Positions 54,314 through 64,000 of a stretch of DNA of 64,000 nt are shown piece after piece. The stretch's first letter is position 1. Each line of letters opens with the position of its first letter. The translations under genes were made by a program, and so were the position numbers. Below the pieces are notes generated by a model that was not told where the DNA came from, ran no database searches, and was given only the letters and a program-made list of their open reading frames with translations. This stretch comes from Cherax quadricarinatus (taxonomy: Eukaryota; Arthropoda; Malacostraca; Decapoda; Parastacidae): assembly GCF_038502225.1 (NCBI RefSeq), contig NC_091378.1, forward strand, positions 10,227,369-10,291,368, read 5' to 3'.

Positions 54314-55600
54314 GTGTTGGTAATGTCTCATGACATAAGTGTATGAGTTAGTTTTTGTGATACTGTTGTAAAAATCTGGAGAATGCGGGAGGAGTTTGGG
54401 GGATGAGTTGTAATTTAATGAAATATGTAAGTGTAGATAAATTAGAGATGTCAAATCTTATTTGGGAGTAATCAAAATGTTGACTTGGAAATGTTTCAGT
54501 GTTGTTTGGAAAATGTCCAAAGGTGTTTATGTGAGTATTCAAATGATTTATGAGAGTGTTCGAAGTAATCTGTGGGTTGTTCTGTAGTGAGATGATAAAG
54601 GTTGTCGATGAGAGAATATTTCTTAAGAGATATTGAGAAAAGGTGGTCTAAAATGATGATGTATGAGAGTGTTTTGAAGGTGTTCAAAGTAAAGTGAGTT
54701 GTCTGCGTGTGTTAGTTGCTCATAGAATTTTGTGAATATCTTGGTTACAGTGATTTTAGTGGATTTGAGATGGGTGATGAGATGCATTTATGGATGTGAA
54801 ATGTGATTTTTGTGTTTGTTCTGAAGAGGTGTGTTCGGAGACGGGTGACTGGGTGTGAAGAAATGTGGGTGAGATAGAGAGGGGTATGGGGAGGGTTGTA
54901 TTAAAAATTTAATGAAATATGAGGGGATTTTACTGAAAATAAAGGTAATGTGTGAATATTATAAAAGAAATTATAGAAGTGAAAAGTTATGATACACTGG
55001 AAAAGATTGGAGTGTGTAGAAACATGTCGCAGTAGTTTGGTAGTGAGATTACTTGTTGTGAGTATAATATTAATTTATGTGGATACAAGGAGATGGGTAT
55101 GGAGAGGATTTTATTAGAATTTTAGTAATGTAGGGAGGAATGTGTATTACATTTTAAGATTCAATAAAAAGAAGGGGAAAAATTTGTATCGAAAGAGGAA
55201 AAATTGTGAATAAATTTGTAAGTGATGAGGGTTGTGGGTATTGTTGTCGAACTAGAGAAATCGAAAAAGATGTTATAAGTGGGTTGTTGTTGTGGGTGTT
55301 GTGGGTTGTGGGGTGTTGTGGGTTGTGGGTGTTGTGGGTTGTGGGTGTTGTCGAACTAGAGATACCGAAAAGATGTTATAAGTGGGTTGTTGTTGTGGGT
55401 GATGTTGGTTGTGGGTGTTGTGGGTTGTGGGTGTTGTGGGATGTGGGTGATGTGGGATGTGGGTGTTGTTGTCGAACTAGAGATATCAAAAAAGATGTTA
55501 TAAGTGGGTTGTTGTTGTGGGTGTTGTGGGTTGTGGGTGTTGTGGGTTGTGGGTATTGTTGTCGAACTAGAGATACCAAAAAAGATGTTATAAGTGGGTT
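51853..55600 (+). repeat. Long composite repeat, unit 4 (LCR-4), first part, plus orientation
   Basis: It starts with GATGTGGATGAGAAATATGA, the LCR terminal sequence also found in the hairpin at 28,524-28,848. The 52,100-52,300 region supplies the part deleted at LINE-D (AATATGTCAAGTATAGG, a T-run, GATATGTTATAGTGCTC). Then come a 901-bp duplication, minisatellites, (GT)n at 54,221-54,310, the AT-rich block (54,710-55,210) and satellite from 55,225. At 55,601 an LTR element interrupts the satellite. Confidence 0.82.
52470..53700 (+). repeat. 901-bp tandem duplication within LCR-4
   Basis: The block from AATTGGTGAGTGAGTTAGAG recurs with a 901-bp period. 52,502-52,690 and 53,403-53,591 encode the identical 62-residue open frame (MLCDLSKSIDSFSELRYDD...). 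The corresponding part of LCR-2 (35,840-36,000) is altered and not open. The peptide has no recognised similarity, so I do not call it a gene. Confidence 0.85.
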
Positions 55601-55931
55601 TGTTTAATGGGATTATTTGGTAGGCTGTAAGCGGGTGGTTAATGATAAACGTCTTCTTCTTCGGAGGCTTCTTTGTTTATTGTTAAGTCGTGGTGGGTAC
55701 ACAGGCTTGTGTTATGCCCATGGCCAGGGAGGGCCATCCTACGAGAGAGAGCTGGGAGTACTTGTGTCTTGCTGCTAGGCCGCTGTGTGAGTGAGAGCGA
55801 GGCATGGGCAGACAGGCTGGCGTGCCTTCCGAGAGGCCTGGCTACAGAGGGCAACACTTGAGTGGCGTGAAATATGAACTAAGCTGGCTGACAGCATGGG
55901 CTGTCCGTGCAGACAGTACAGGCTATCTACA
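55601..55931 (-). repeat. 3' LTR of LTR element 2
   Basis: A 331-bp repeat paired with 58,108-58,434. Its right half (GAGGCATGGGCAGACAGGCT onward) resembles the LTRs of element 1, while the left half does not. The sequence just inside (ATGCTCGGCCACCTACCG) is also shared with element 1 at 2621. Confidence 0.85.
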
Positions 55932-57131
55932 TATGCTCGGCCACCTACCGTGTGTCGTCCCGACGCGACAATACTGGCGGTAAAAGGAACTTGGTTCTCT
56001 CTCATAGGAACAGGGCACAGAACACAAAATAAAAACATATATATACATATGGACATGGAAAAAAAACTTCCTACAGGCAGGGAAGAAAAAAATATGTGGG
56101 GTGTGCTAAACATTGTGGTCATAGGCAGCGAGCGTCAAAGGGCATCACTGCACACCTTCCTGTGTCTGGACAGATACTGAAACACAGGAGACATTGCTGC
56201 GGCTGAGCTGTGATGTAACAGGTTACGGTCTCCTCTGGAACGGTGAAGTAGTCATCGTAGGAGTCGCTGCAGGTTTCACTCAACCTGGGGCACAACATGC
56301 TGGTGCCCTCGAGTGAGGTGTCGACAAAACTCGGCAACTGGGCAGGACTTCTGACAAGCGACTCAGGAGGACACTTCTCGACTGGTACTGTCGCTGGGCT
56401 GTCACTGCCGGCGAGCGTGGAGCGAGTTGTGGAGTGAGTCGTGGCAGAGATGACTGGGCGAAACATCTGGGAATCGTAACATCATGCACCAGACTGCAGT
56501 GAGCGAGCTAGCAGTCAAAGTGACATCTTCTTTGTGCAGGCTGCTCACTGAAGCTTGTGACAACACGAGGCTGACACAGCGCCTGCCGACAGTGGCTAAC
56601 TGCGGCTTGGCGAGTATCATTCTCTCGGCAGTTGGAGTTATAGCAGAGGTTAGTCTAAGCATCCCCAGACTTGTTTCTCTACATATAACTGCACTCTGAC
56701 GGTCTGGAGGTGAAGTGAAACAAATCTCGATGGGAATCGTAGCAGGTACGATTCTGCAGAACATCACGAGCGACGAGCATAAAAGCTTTCTGTACAAGAG
56801 GGCTCAGTCACTCGGGGCTGTCTTGACATCAGCTGTCATACGCACTGGTCACATTGGGTGACTTAGCACAGTGGTGCTACTCAGGTCTGGCTCAGACCTC
56901 ACTGGTCACACGGAAACTTTAAACACACCCGCCGTACATGCGGTACAACATGGCTTAAACTAGCAAATGATGCTTTTCTGTGCATAAAACTGACACTAAG
57001 ACATATACTAAAATGTGAGAACACTGACTGAGAGGGATTAACACACGACATATATCTTCTCTTAGTCTTCTCGACAATATTTTAATAATTACTGAACACT
57101 CTATGGTGACATCATGTGATGTCAGGCGTGA

Positions 57132-57234
57132 TGACGTCAGCAGACATCTCGAGGTGACGTCAGGCAGACATCGTGAGGTGACGTCAGCAGACATCGTGAC
57201 GTCATGAAGTCGGGCAGCATCGTCGGTGACGTCA
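57132..57234. promoter_or_regulatory. Cluster of five perfect CRE palindromes (TGACGTCA)
   Basis: TGACGTCA occurs at 57,132-57,139, 57,155-57,162, 57,179-57,186, 57,197-57,204 and 57,227-57,234, embedded in a degenerate 24-bp repeat with GCAGACATCGTGA. This is the consensus for CREB/ATF-type bZIP dimers. Its position inside the element suggests a transcriptional enhancer, which is an inference. Confidence 0.65.
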
Positions 57235-57496
57235 ATGTGATGTGGGCAGCAGACCACAGCATGAGGCCTGAGACATCTGGTAACTCCCATGGCTGGTAGA
57301 TCTATGTGACATCGCCCACACCCAACGTGGCGTCGTGATCCACGTGGTGTCGTGATCTACGTGGCATGCTGACCCACGTAGCTTCGAGTGGCCTCGGGCA
57401 CTCGGATACACAGCTCTGGCAATGAATTCACATGGAAAACAGCAGAAAACACAGCAGAGGGAGTGGGCAGTGGTGAGTGGTGTATGGTAGGCTGGT

Positions 57497-57737
57497 GAGT
57501 TTACCTGGAGTTTACCTGGAGAGAGCTCCGGGGGTCAACGCCCCCGCGGCCCGGTCTGTGACCAGGCCTCCTGGTGGATCAGAGCCTGATCAACCAGGCT
57601 GTTGCTGCTGGCTGCACGCAAACCAACGTACGAGCCACAGCCCGGCTGATCTGGAACTGACTTTAGGTGCTTGTCCAGTGCCAGCTTGAAGACTGCCAGG
57701 GGTCTGTTGGTAATCCCCCTTATGTGTGCTGGGAGGC
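57497..57737 (-). mobile_element. LINE-B 3' fragment inside LTR element 2
   Basis: It starts with the duplicated tail TTACCTGGAGTTTACCTGGA and continues with GGTCAACGCCCCCGCGGCCC and CCACAGCCCGGCTGATC, matching 25,330-25,510 in reverse with some divergence. It is 5'-truncated at about 57,737. Confidence 0.88.
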
Positions 57738-58088
57738 GTGGAGGTGTGGAGATGTGGAGAACTCACACTGGACACAGAAATCGCCACAAAACTCACCTCT
57801 GGCTTGCTGAAACAGCTTTGCTGAGCTGAACAACAACAGAAACATACAAGTGACGCTGAACACGTGACTTGAGAAACAGCGTGGGACGCTGTAGCATGGG
57901 GTCACTTACAATTCTCGGAGAATTTCGGCAAATTTCGGCTGGATCCTGCTTGTACCTGTGTCTGGATGCTCAAACGTGCAGACACAACATCAGGATAACT
58001 CGTTGAGAGACGGATGCTTCTTGTGTAGGGTGATGAAGTGAAGATGACTTCATACCTCTCCTTCCTCTCTCCGGGCAAACAACTGCTG

Positions 58089-58107
58089 CGACCACCGCTG
58101 CTACCAA
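58089..58107 (-). other. Putative primer-binding site of LTR element 2
   Basis: On the minus strand TTGGTAGCAGCGGTGGTCG follows the LTR directly. It resembles the site at 5125-5146 in element 1. The matching tRNA is unknown. Confidence 0.45.
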
Positions 58108-58434
58108 TGTTTAATGGGTTTCTTTGGTAGTATGGTAGCGGGGAGTAAATGATACATCTTCGGAGGATTCTTTGTTTATTGTTAAGTCATGGTGGGTACA
58201 CAGGCTTGTGTGTTTGTGCCCATGGCCCGGGAAGGGCCATCCCACGAGAGAGAGCTACTAGTACTTGTGTCTTGCTGCTAGGCCTCTGTGTGAGTGAGAG
58301 CGAGGCATGGGCAGACAGGCTGGCATGCCTACCGAAAGGCCTGGCTACAGAGGGCAACACTTGAGTGGCGCGAAATATGAACTAAGCTGGCAGACAGCAT
58401 GGGCTGTCTGTGCAGACAGTACAGGCTGTCTACA
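58108..58434 (-). repeat. 5' LTR of LTR element 2
   Basis: A 327-bp repeat beginning TGTTTAATGGG and ending GGCTGTCTACA, followed by GGTT of the target duplication and resumed satellite. It differs from the 3' LTR by scattered substitutions and small indels, so this insertion looks older than element 1. Confidence 0.85.
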
Positions 58435-60958
58435 GGTTGTTGTTGTGGGTGATGTGGGTTGTGGGTGTTGTGGGTTGTGGGTGTTATGGGTTGTGGGTAT
58501 TGTTGTCGAACTAGAGATACCGAAAAGATGTTATAAGTGGGTTGTTGTTGTGGGTGATGTGGGTTGTGGGTGTTGTGGGTTGTGGGTGTTGTGGGATGTG
58601 GGTGTTGTCGAACTAGAGATATCGAAAAAGATGTTATAAGTGGGTTGTTGTTGTGACTTTTTCTGATGAAATTAGTTAAAACGAGAACAAATTGTGGGTT
58701 CTGGGTGTTGTGGGTTGTGAGTATTGTGGGTTGTGGGTGTTGTTGTCGAACTAGTGTTGCCGAAAAAGATGTTATAAGTGGGTTGTTGTTGTGACTTTTT
58801 CTGATGAAATTAGTTAAAACGAGAACAAATTGTGGGTTGTGGGTGTTGTGGGTTGTGGGTATTGTGGGTTGTGGGTGTTGTTGTCGAACTAGTGTTGCCG
58901 AAAAAGATGTTATAAGTGGGTTGTTGTTGTGACTTTTTCTGATAAAATTAGTTAAAACGAGAACAAATTGTGGGTTGTGGGTGTTGTGGGATGTGGGTGT
59001 TGTGGGTTGTGGGCGTTGTTGTCGAACTAGAGATACCGAAAAAGAAGTGATTCTGTTATAAGCGTTCGTGTGTGTTTGGATTGTGTTCATGTTTTTTTTG
59101 CACTCATGTTATATCTTAGTTGGAGGTGAGTGTACTCATAGAAATTGGTAATCGTCTTGGTTATAGTGATTTGAGGGGATTTGTGTGAAGATGGGTGTTA
59201 GTCTGTTATGTTGATCTTAGTTTATGGTGATTTTTCTGGTGTTTTGACTGTATTCAGTGGTGTTTTAGTAGTATTCAGTGGTGTATTTGGGAATACTCAA
59301 AATGATATTTTGGAAGTGTTTCAGTGTTGTTTGGAAATGTTCAAAGGTATTTTTGTGAGTATTCAAATGATTTATGAGAGTGTTTTGAAGGTGTTCAAAG
59401 TAAAGTGAGGTGTGTGTGCGTATTAACTTCGTAATATGTAAAATTGTGACTAGTGAATTAATCGAAAAGTGCTTATAAGTTGTAAGTGTTGTGGTGACTT
59501 TTTCTGATGAAATAGTTAAAACGAGAAAAATTGTGGGTTATGAGTGAAAATTGTGAGGTGTTGGTGGGAGTGTGAGGGTTTGGGAGGGTGGGGAGAAGGA
59601 GAGAGAGAAGGTTACTTCGTGGGGAGTGACCTGAGATGAAATAGTTAAAACGAGAAAAATGTCTAGACTTGAGGAGAGTGAATCTTTTGTAAAGAAATTG
59701 TGGATTGTTGTGGGTATTAACGAAAAAATGTGGAACCATTTGGGTTATCCTGGGTTAAGAGCGAAAATGTGTAATGTTTTCCCTATGTTGTATATGAAAT
59801 GTGTAATACTGAGATGGTGATGACGAAGAAGATCCAGAACAAAAAATGCATAGAATTTCTTCAAGAGAAAAATATGTTGATTTTAGTCAATGAATTGTAC
59901 CTTTTTTCAATGAATTTTTTTTGTTGGATGTATATGAAATGCATTGGTTGTATAATAAATAGTGTTATCCTGCATTTTAAGTTATTGTCTGCTCAACAAG
60001 ATTCGGCCTGTGTGCGGGGTCATCACGTGACGTCACTGACATAGGGGGAGGTCGACAAGATTCAGCCTGTATGTGTGAGGTCATCATGTGACGTCACTGA
60101 CCGCCGAGTAAACGCAGGTGGGGTGACGTCACACTTGTTTAGACCTGTAGTAAGAGAAAGTACCATGTTCCATAGGAGGAGTTCATTTGAATGCTTGCCC
60201 CCAGAGGGGAGAATCCAAAAACTTGATCCAAGGAGATGGAGTCTTTGTATTATCGAGAAAACCTTAATCCAAGGAGATGGAGGAGGAATATTTGGGGTGA
60301 AAGTGGGAGTCCATTTTGAATGCTTACCCCCAGAGGGAGGAATCCAAAAAAACTTGATCCAAGGAAGTAGAGCAGGAATATTTGGGGTGAAAGTGGGAGT
60401 CCATTTTGAATGCTTACCCCCAGAGGGGGGAATCCAAAAAACTTGATCCGAGGAGATCATAATAAAATGAAATTCAAAAAAAAATCGAAAAAAATTGGGA
60501 TGGGGGTGAAAGTGGGAGAGGGAACCTAAAAAATTTGATACGAGGAGATGGAGATCATAAGAAATTCAAAAAAATTTGAAAAAAATCGGAAAAAATTCGG
60601 GGAGCGGGGGCGATCCGGACGACGCTGCAGAAGGCGCTGCAGAAGGCGCGGGCGGGCGCGAGGGCGGGCACGGGTCGGCTCGGGTGGGGCCTCGGTCGGA
60701 CTGGCGGGCGCGCGGGGCGCGGGTGGGGGGGCGTGGGTGGGGGTTGAGGGCGAGGTGGTCGAGGCGAGGTGGTCGAGGGCGAGGTGGTCGAGGGTGAGGT
60801 GGTCGAGGGCCAGGTGGTCGAGGGCGAGGTGGTCGAGGGTGAGGTGGTCGAAGGTGAGGTGGTCTCAAGGGCGAGGTCAAGGTCATTAGCATAAAGGTGT
60901 GAAAAGGAGACCGCTCAGGAATACAGCGCTCAGCCCCATACGGCGCTCAGCCGTTTTG
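58435..60958 (+). repeat. LCR-4, second part
   Basis: Satellite continues to about 59,045. Next come GGAGGTGAGTGTACTCATAG and the GTATTCAGTGGTG minisatellite (59,240-59,400), AT-rich sequence with GGGTTATCCTGGGTTAAGAG (59,740), three TGACGTCA sites (60,028-60,035, 60,089-60,096 and 60,124-60,131), the TTGATCCAAGGAGATGGAG minisatellite (60,215-60,560), a GC-rich block with GAGGTGGTCGAGGGC repeats (60,600-60,880) and ACCGCTCAG/GCGCTCAG repeats. It ends TTTTGACACC at 60,966, next to (TA)n. No gene is visible. Confidence 0.82.
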
Positions 60959-60966
60959 ACACCTAC

Positions 60967-60984
60967 TTATATATATATCAGCTG

Positions 60985-61076
<92 letters not shown>
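60967..61076. repeat. (TA)n microsatellite, left of the TIR element
   Basis: A nearly pure TA tract with one CAGCTGTATT interruption near its start. Confidence 0.95.
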
Positions 61077-61079
<3 letters not shown>

Positions 61080-61460
61080 TGCCGAATAGGCAGAACTTGC
61101 GATCTTGGCTTAAATAGCAACGCTCATCTTGCCATATAGTACAAGTGAAAATTTGTGTATGCAATAATTTCGCCAAAATCATTCTGAACCAAACGAAAAA
61201 AATATATTTCACTGTGTTTGTTTAGTATTAAATTACTGTAAACATATCTAAAATATATTTTGTTGGTTTAGGCTAAAATAAATTGTTCTTGTTATAATAA
61301 GGTTAGGTAAGTTTTCTAAGATTCTTTTGGTGCAAAATTACAAATTTTTACATTATCATTAATGCAAAAAATATATCTTTAAGTGTATAAGAGAAAATTT
61401 TAGAAAGGACTTAATTTTAAATGAGTTCTTGCTAATTGACCAGTTTTACATATTCGGCAC

Positions 61461-61462
<2 letters not shown>
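61077..61462. mobile_element. 386-bp terminal-inverted-repeat element in (TA)n
   Basis: It is bounded by TCGTGCCGAATA (61,077-61,088) and its exact reverse complement TATTCGGCACGA (61,451-61,462), with (TA)n on both sides. The interior is AT-rich, has no long frame, and includes AATTGTTCTTGTTATAATAA and TTCTAAGATTCTTTTGGTGC. I remember this sequence as recurrent in decapod genomes. The structure fits a MITE whose target is TA, so its transposase would be elsewhere. Confidence 0.75.
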
Positions 61463-61558
<96 letters not shown>

Positions 61559-61571
61559 TTATATATATATA
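61463..61571. repeat. (TA)n microsatellite, right of the TIR element
   Basis: TA tract with one ATTTATATAT interruption near 61,557. Confidence 0.95.
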
Positions 61572-61762
61572 TTATGAGAGGGGAACAGGGACTGTAGAAC
61601 GAGGGGAGGTAGTTGTTTATTACTCGGGTTATTTGTGTATTGTTTCACTTATTTTATTGTGCCTTTATATTCAATATAAGGGGTTTTACCAACTACATAC
61701 TAAACAGGAATGTATTTCCACCACTGTCTCAAAAACACAGTATTTGTTTATCTGTTGAAATG

Positions 61763-62280
61763 ATAAATTAGACACATGTGCAGCTCTTGGGTATCTTATT
61801 AAGGAAACGTTTCGTCACACAGTGGCTTCATCAGTACATACACAGGAGAAACTTGAAGAACAGGAGGAGAATGAGATAATCAGTCCCTCAACCTTGAGTC
61901 GATGTGTTCAGTCCATCAATCTTGAATAGAATATGGCATTTGAGCGGAGAAGCAGCTTATAAACCTTAGGCAGGAGAGGTGCAGGAATTCTCCGCTTGCC
62001 TAACCCTTGGGCACGACCTACTTCCACATTGGACAAATGTGACACCACCTACGACTGCTGCACCTCTCCAGCCTACGGTTTATAAGCTCCTTCTCCGCTC
62101 ATATGCCGTATTCTATTCAAGATTGATGGACTGACCACATCGACTCAAGGTTGAGGGACTGATTACCTCATTCTCCTCCTTTTCTTCAAGTTTCTCCTGT
62201 GTATGTACTGATGAAGCCACTGTGTGACGAAACGTTTCCTTATTAAAGATACCCAAGAGCTGCACATGTGTCTAATTTAT
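61763..62280. mobile_element. 518-bp fold-back repeat
   Basis: The left end ATAAATTAGACACATGTGCA is the reverse complement of the right end. Pairing continues inward through AAGGAAACGTTTCGTCACAC, AGGAGAAACTTGAAGAA, CCTCAACCTTGAGTCGATGT and CTCCGCTC, with a few indels, to a loop near 62,020. Arms are about 240 bp. Neither strand codes for anything recognised. The CGAAACGTTTCC motif is related to the GACCGAAACGTCGTC motif at 36-50. Confidence 0.8.
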
Positions 62281-62890
62281 TAATGTGTCGGTTCTGTAAA
62301 CCATTCATCTACAAATCTGTTGAAATAGCATCATTATTTACGAATGGTTCATTACATTATTGTGAAACAGTTTTCAAAACATCACTCTGATGTTGCTGTT
62401 GCTAATATTTGCATATTCTCACATCAATATTGCCAACTCACTGCATTAGGGCATTTAATTTTTTTTTATAGAAAATCTAATTTGATAAAAGTACTCAATA
62501 AAATTTGAAAATTGAGACGTACAAAACTCAAAATTAATACAAAATTACTTCTAATTAAGATGCACCACCACTTAACAGTTTGAAGCCGACCAGAAGAGAC
62601 ATTCTCTAGTTTTGACATGGAAACCTATTTACATATCTTTCTTTAAAGCCTATTAGCACAAAGTCTGAAGCCTATTAGACAAGGCATTCTCCAGTTTTTT
62701 TAACAGTTTCTTAACACTAATTATTTTCACCTAAACACACTAACTTGCAGGATGTCTTCCTTATTACATACATCAGTATTAATATTTTGAATAAGACTTG
62801 ACGAGGATTGCTTTAGTGACTGGAAATGAAAATCACTGGTAAAATTGGCAATTTGGGACTTATGCAGCACAATAACAGACTGAACCTTGA
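62281..62890. other. AT-rich intergenic DNA
   Basis: No open frame, repeat family or RNA gene recognised. An internal near-repeat of AAAGCCTATTAGACAAGGCA occurs near 62,645-62,690. Confidence 0.5.
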
Positions 62891-64000
62891 GTTTTTTTTA
62901 TATTTTATTGAAAAGACATACATAGTACATAAAAATAAACGACAAATTACATAGTGAAAACAGTGATAAAAATTTCTGCATAGTACATGTACTTTCCAAT
63001 TAACATATTACATCTGAAAGACAAATCTGTACAGTAAACAATGACCGCTCCAATCCTTCAAGTAATGACATTATGTCTGGAACACTAAATCTAACCTAAA
63101 GACTCCTTGGCAAGTACATCTCATTCCTGATTGTACATCATGCCACGGAATGTACACCTTACATTCTGAAAACACTACCCCCCCCCCTTCTTGCATGTCA
63201 ATCCACCTGACACGTAACAATCTTTATATGTAACTGTATATTGTATGAAATACTTTCATTATTCCATATTGAACAACATACGTTCAGTATCACTCAATGT
63301 ATTGATATAATATAAAATTCAATTCTACATGATTCATGTACAACATATATCTACTAAACACCCAAACATATCACCTTCTCCAGGAAGGTATAAATATATA
63401 CATATGTTACATACACTTTACAATACAACCAGTGAAAACACAAATACCTAATCCTATGTCATCCATCAATTACCCTATAATATATATCAATTCAATGGTA
63501 ACCTAAACCTACTGGCTCTATAGAGCTCCCATGAAAAAACAATATGTATTAAGAAAACAGGATAAGTCAAGCTTTCTAAAAATATTTCGTCCATATCATT
63601 AAAACCACTACTAAGATGTAAGTCTGTTAGCACAAAACATAACAGTGCATGACCTTCACACGTCGATAAATACTGAAGCCTTCCTACCACACGCAATACT
63701 TCATGTGTATATATATATTTCGTATTCACACAGTGCACCCATTTTGTCATTTCATTACACACATACCAATAATTTCGTTGCAGATATATAATATTCCATC
63801 ACATTACGACGTCTGTCATCCTTTGTCATTAGCATAATTAATAATTAAATTGAAGAACTTGTATCGTTCACAACACACAACCCGCTCATCACACAGTCAA
63901 AGGCACTTATGTCTCAGTACTATATTCATTCTCTTCCACACTAAACCCTTTCACACTGTCCTTATCGGGAAGCCAGCCCGCCGCGACCCCTTACATTGCA
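62891..64000 (-). other. Possible 3' UTR of a minus-strand gene running off the window
   Basis: On the minus strand an AATAAA lies near 62,905-62,912 (read from TTTTATTG), followed by an A-rich stretch. The 1.1 kb upstream is unique-looking, AT-rich and free of the mobile elements that fill the rest of the window, as expected of a long UTR. No coding frame is convincing; the longest is 91 codons and has no features. The C-run at 63,180-63,188 is notable. Confidence 0.25.

Larger units (their letters stand above)
55601..58434 (-). mobile_element. LTR element 2, non-coding, inserted in LCR-4 satellite
   Basis: LTRs at 55,601-55,931 and 58,108-58,434 begin TGTTTAATGGG and end TCTACA. GGTT flanks the element on both sides (55,597-55,600 and 58,435-58,438), a 4-bp target duplication, and satellite continues on either side. 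The minus orientation is inferred from the primer-binding-like site at 58,107 and from element 1. The 2.2-kb interior (55,932-58,107) has no recognisable gag or pol, so it is a short non-autonomous element. It contains a CRE cluster (57,132-57,234), ACGTGG repeats (57,325-57,385) and a LINE-B end (57,497-57,737). Confidence 0.82.

Overview
The window looks like nuclear DNA of a decapod crustacean. That assignment is an inference from memory of repeat families common in crayfish, shrimp and lobster genomes: LINE tails reading ACTCACCTAGTTG next to (GT)n, LINE tails reading CTCCAGGTAAC, and tRNA-headed SINEs. No search was possible. Host coding sequence is scarce and most of the 64 kb is nested transposable elements, microsatellites and very long inverted repeats.

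1-10.8 kb is a pile of 3' ends of one CR1/L2-type LINE, here called LINE-A. All copies are on the minus strand and almost every one is bounded on both sides by (GT)n. One copy is split by a 3.2-kb Ty3/gypsy-type LTR element with a 4-bp target duplication. At 10.8-13.2 kb is the one convincing host gene segment: a plus-strand terminal exon of a neuroligin-like adhesion protein (juxtamembrane stalk, one transmembrane helix, roughly 715-residue cytoplasmic tail), with a clear splice acceptor. 13.2-16.8 kb holds its presumed 3' UTR, a fold-back element with tRNA-like ends, a (TA)n tract, more LINE-A tails and a SINE.

16.8-25.5 kb holds two divergent, head-to-head copies of a second LINE (LINE-C), then a near-complete third one (LINE-B) whose frameshifted ORF1 appears to carry a PHD-like finger and CCCH zinc fingers.

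25.5-61 kb is dominated by one unnamed long composite repeat (LCR, about 6-7 kb per unit, essentially non-coding), present four times in alternating orientation (- + - +). The first two units are joined head to head by a 325-bp hairpin. A Tx1/L1-like LINE with an intact ORF2 (LINE-D) sits just beyond the hairpin, and a full-length LINE-A with intact ORF1 and ORF2 interrupts the second unit. Units two and three face each other tail to tail around two opposed fragments of a retroelement protein that resembles a restriction-like endonuclease domain. A second LTR element with a 4-bp target duplication interrupts unit four. The LCR contains G-rich satellite, degenerate minisatellites and repeated TGACGTCA + GTAAACA composite sites.

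61-64 kb holds a short terminal-inverted-repeat element inside (TA)n, a 518-bp fold-back repeat, and AT-rich DNA that may be the 3' UTR of a minus-strand neighbour.

The most unusual observations are the alternating palindromic LCR array, the strict association of LINE-A ends with (GT)n, the 5'-splice-site-like sequence at the 3' termini of LINE-A and LINE-B, and the five perfect CRE palindromes within 103 bp inside the second LTR element.
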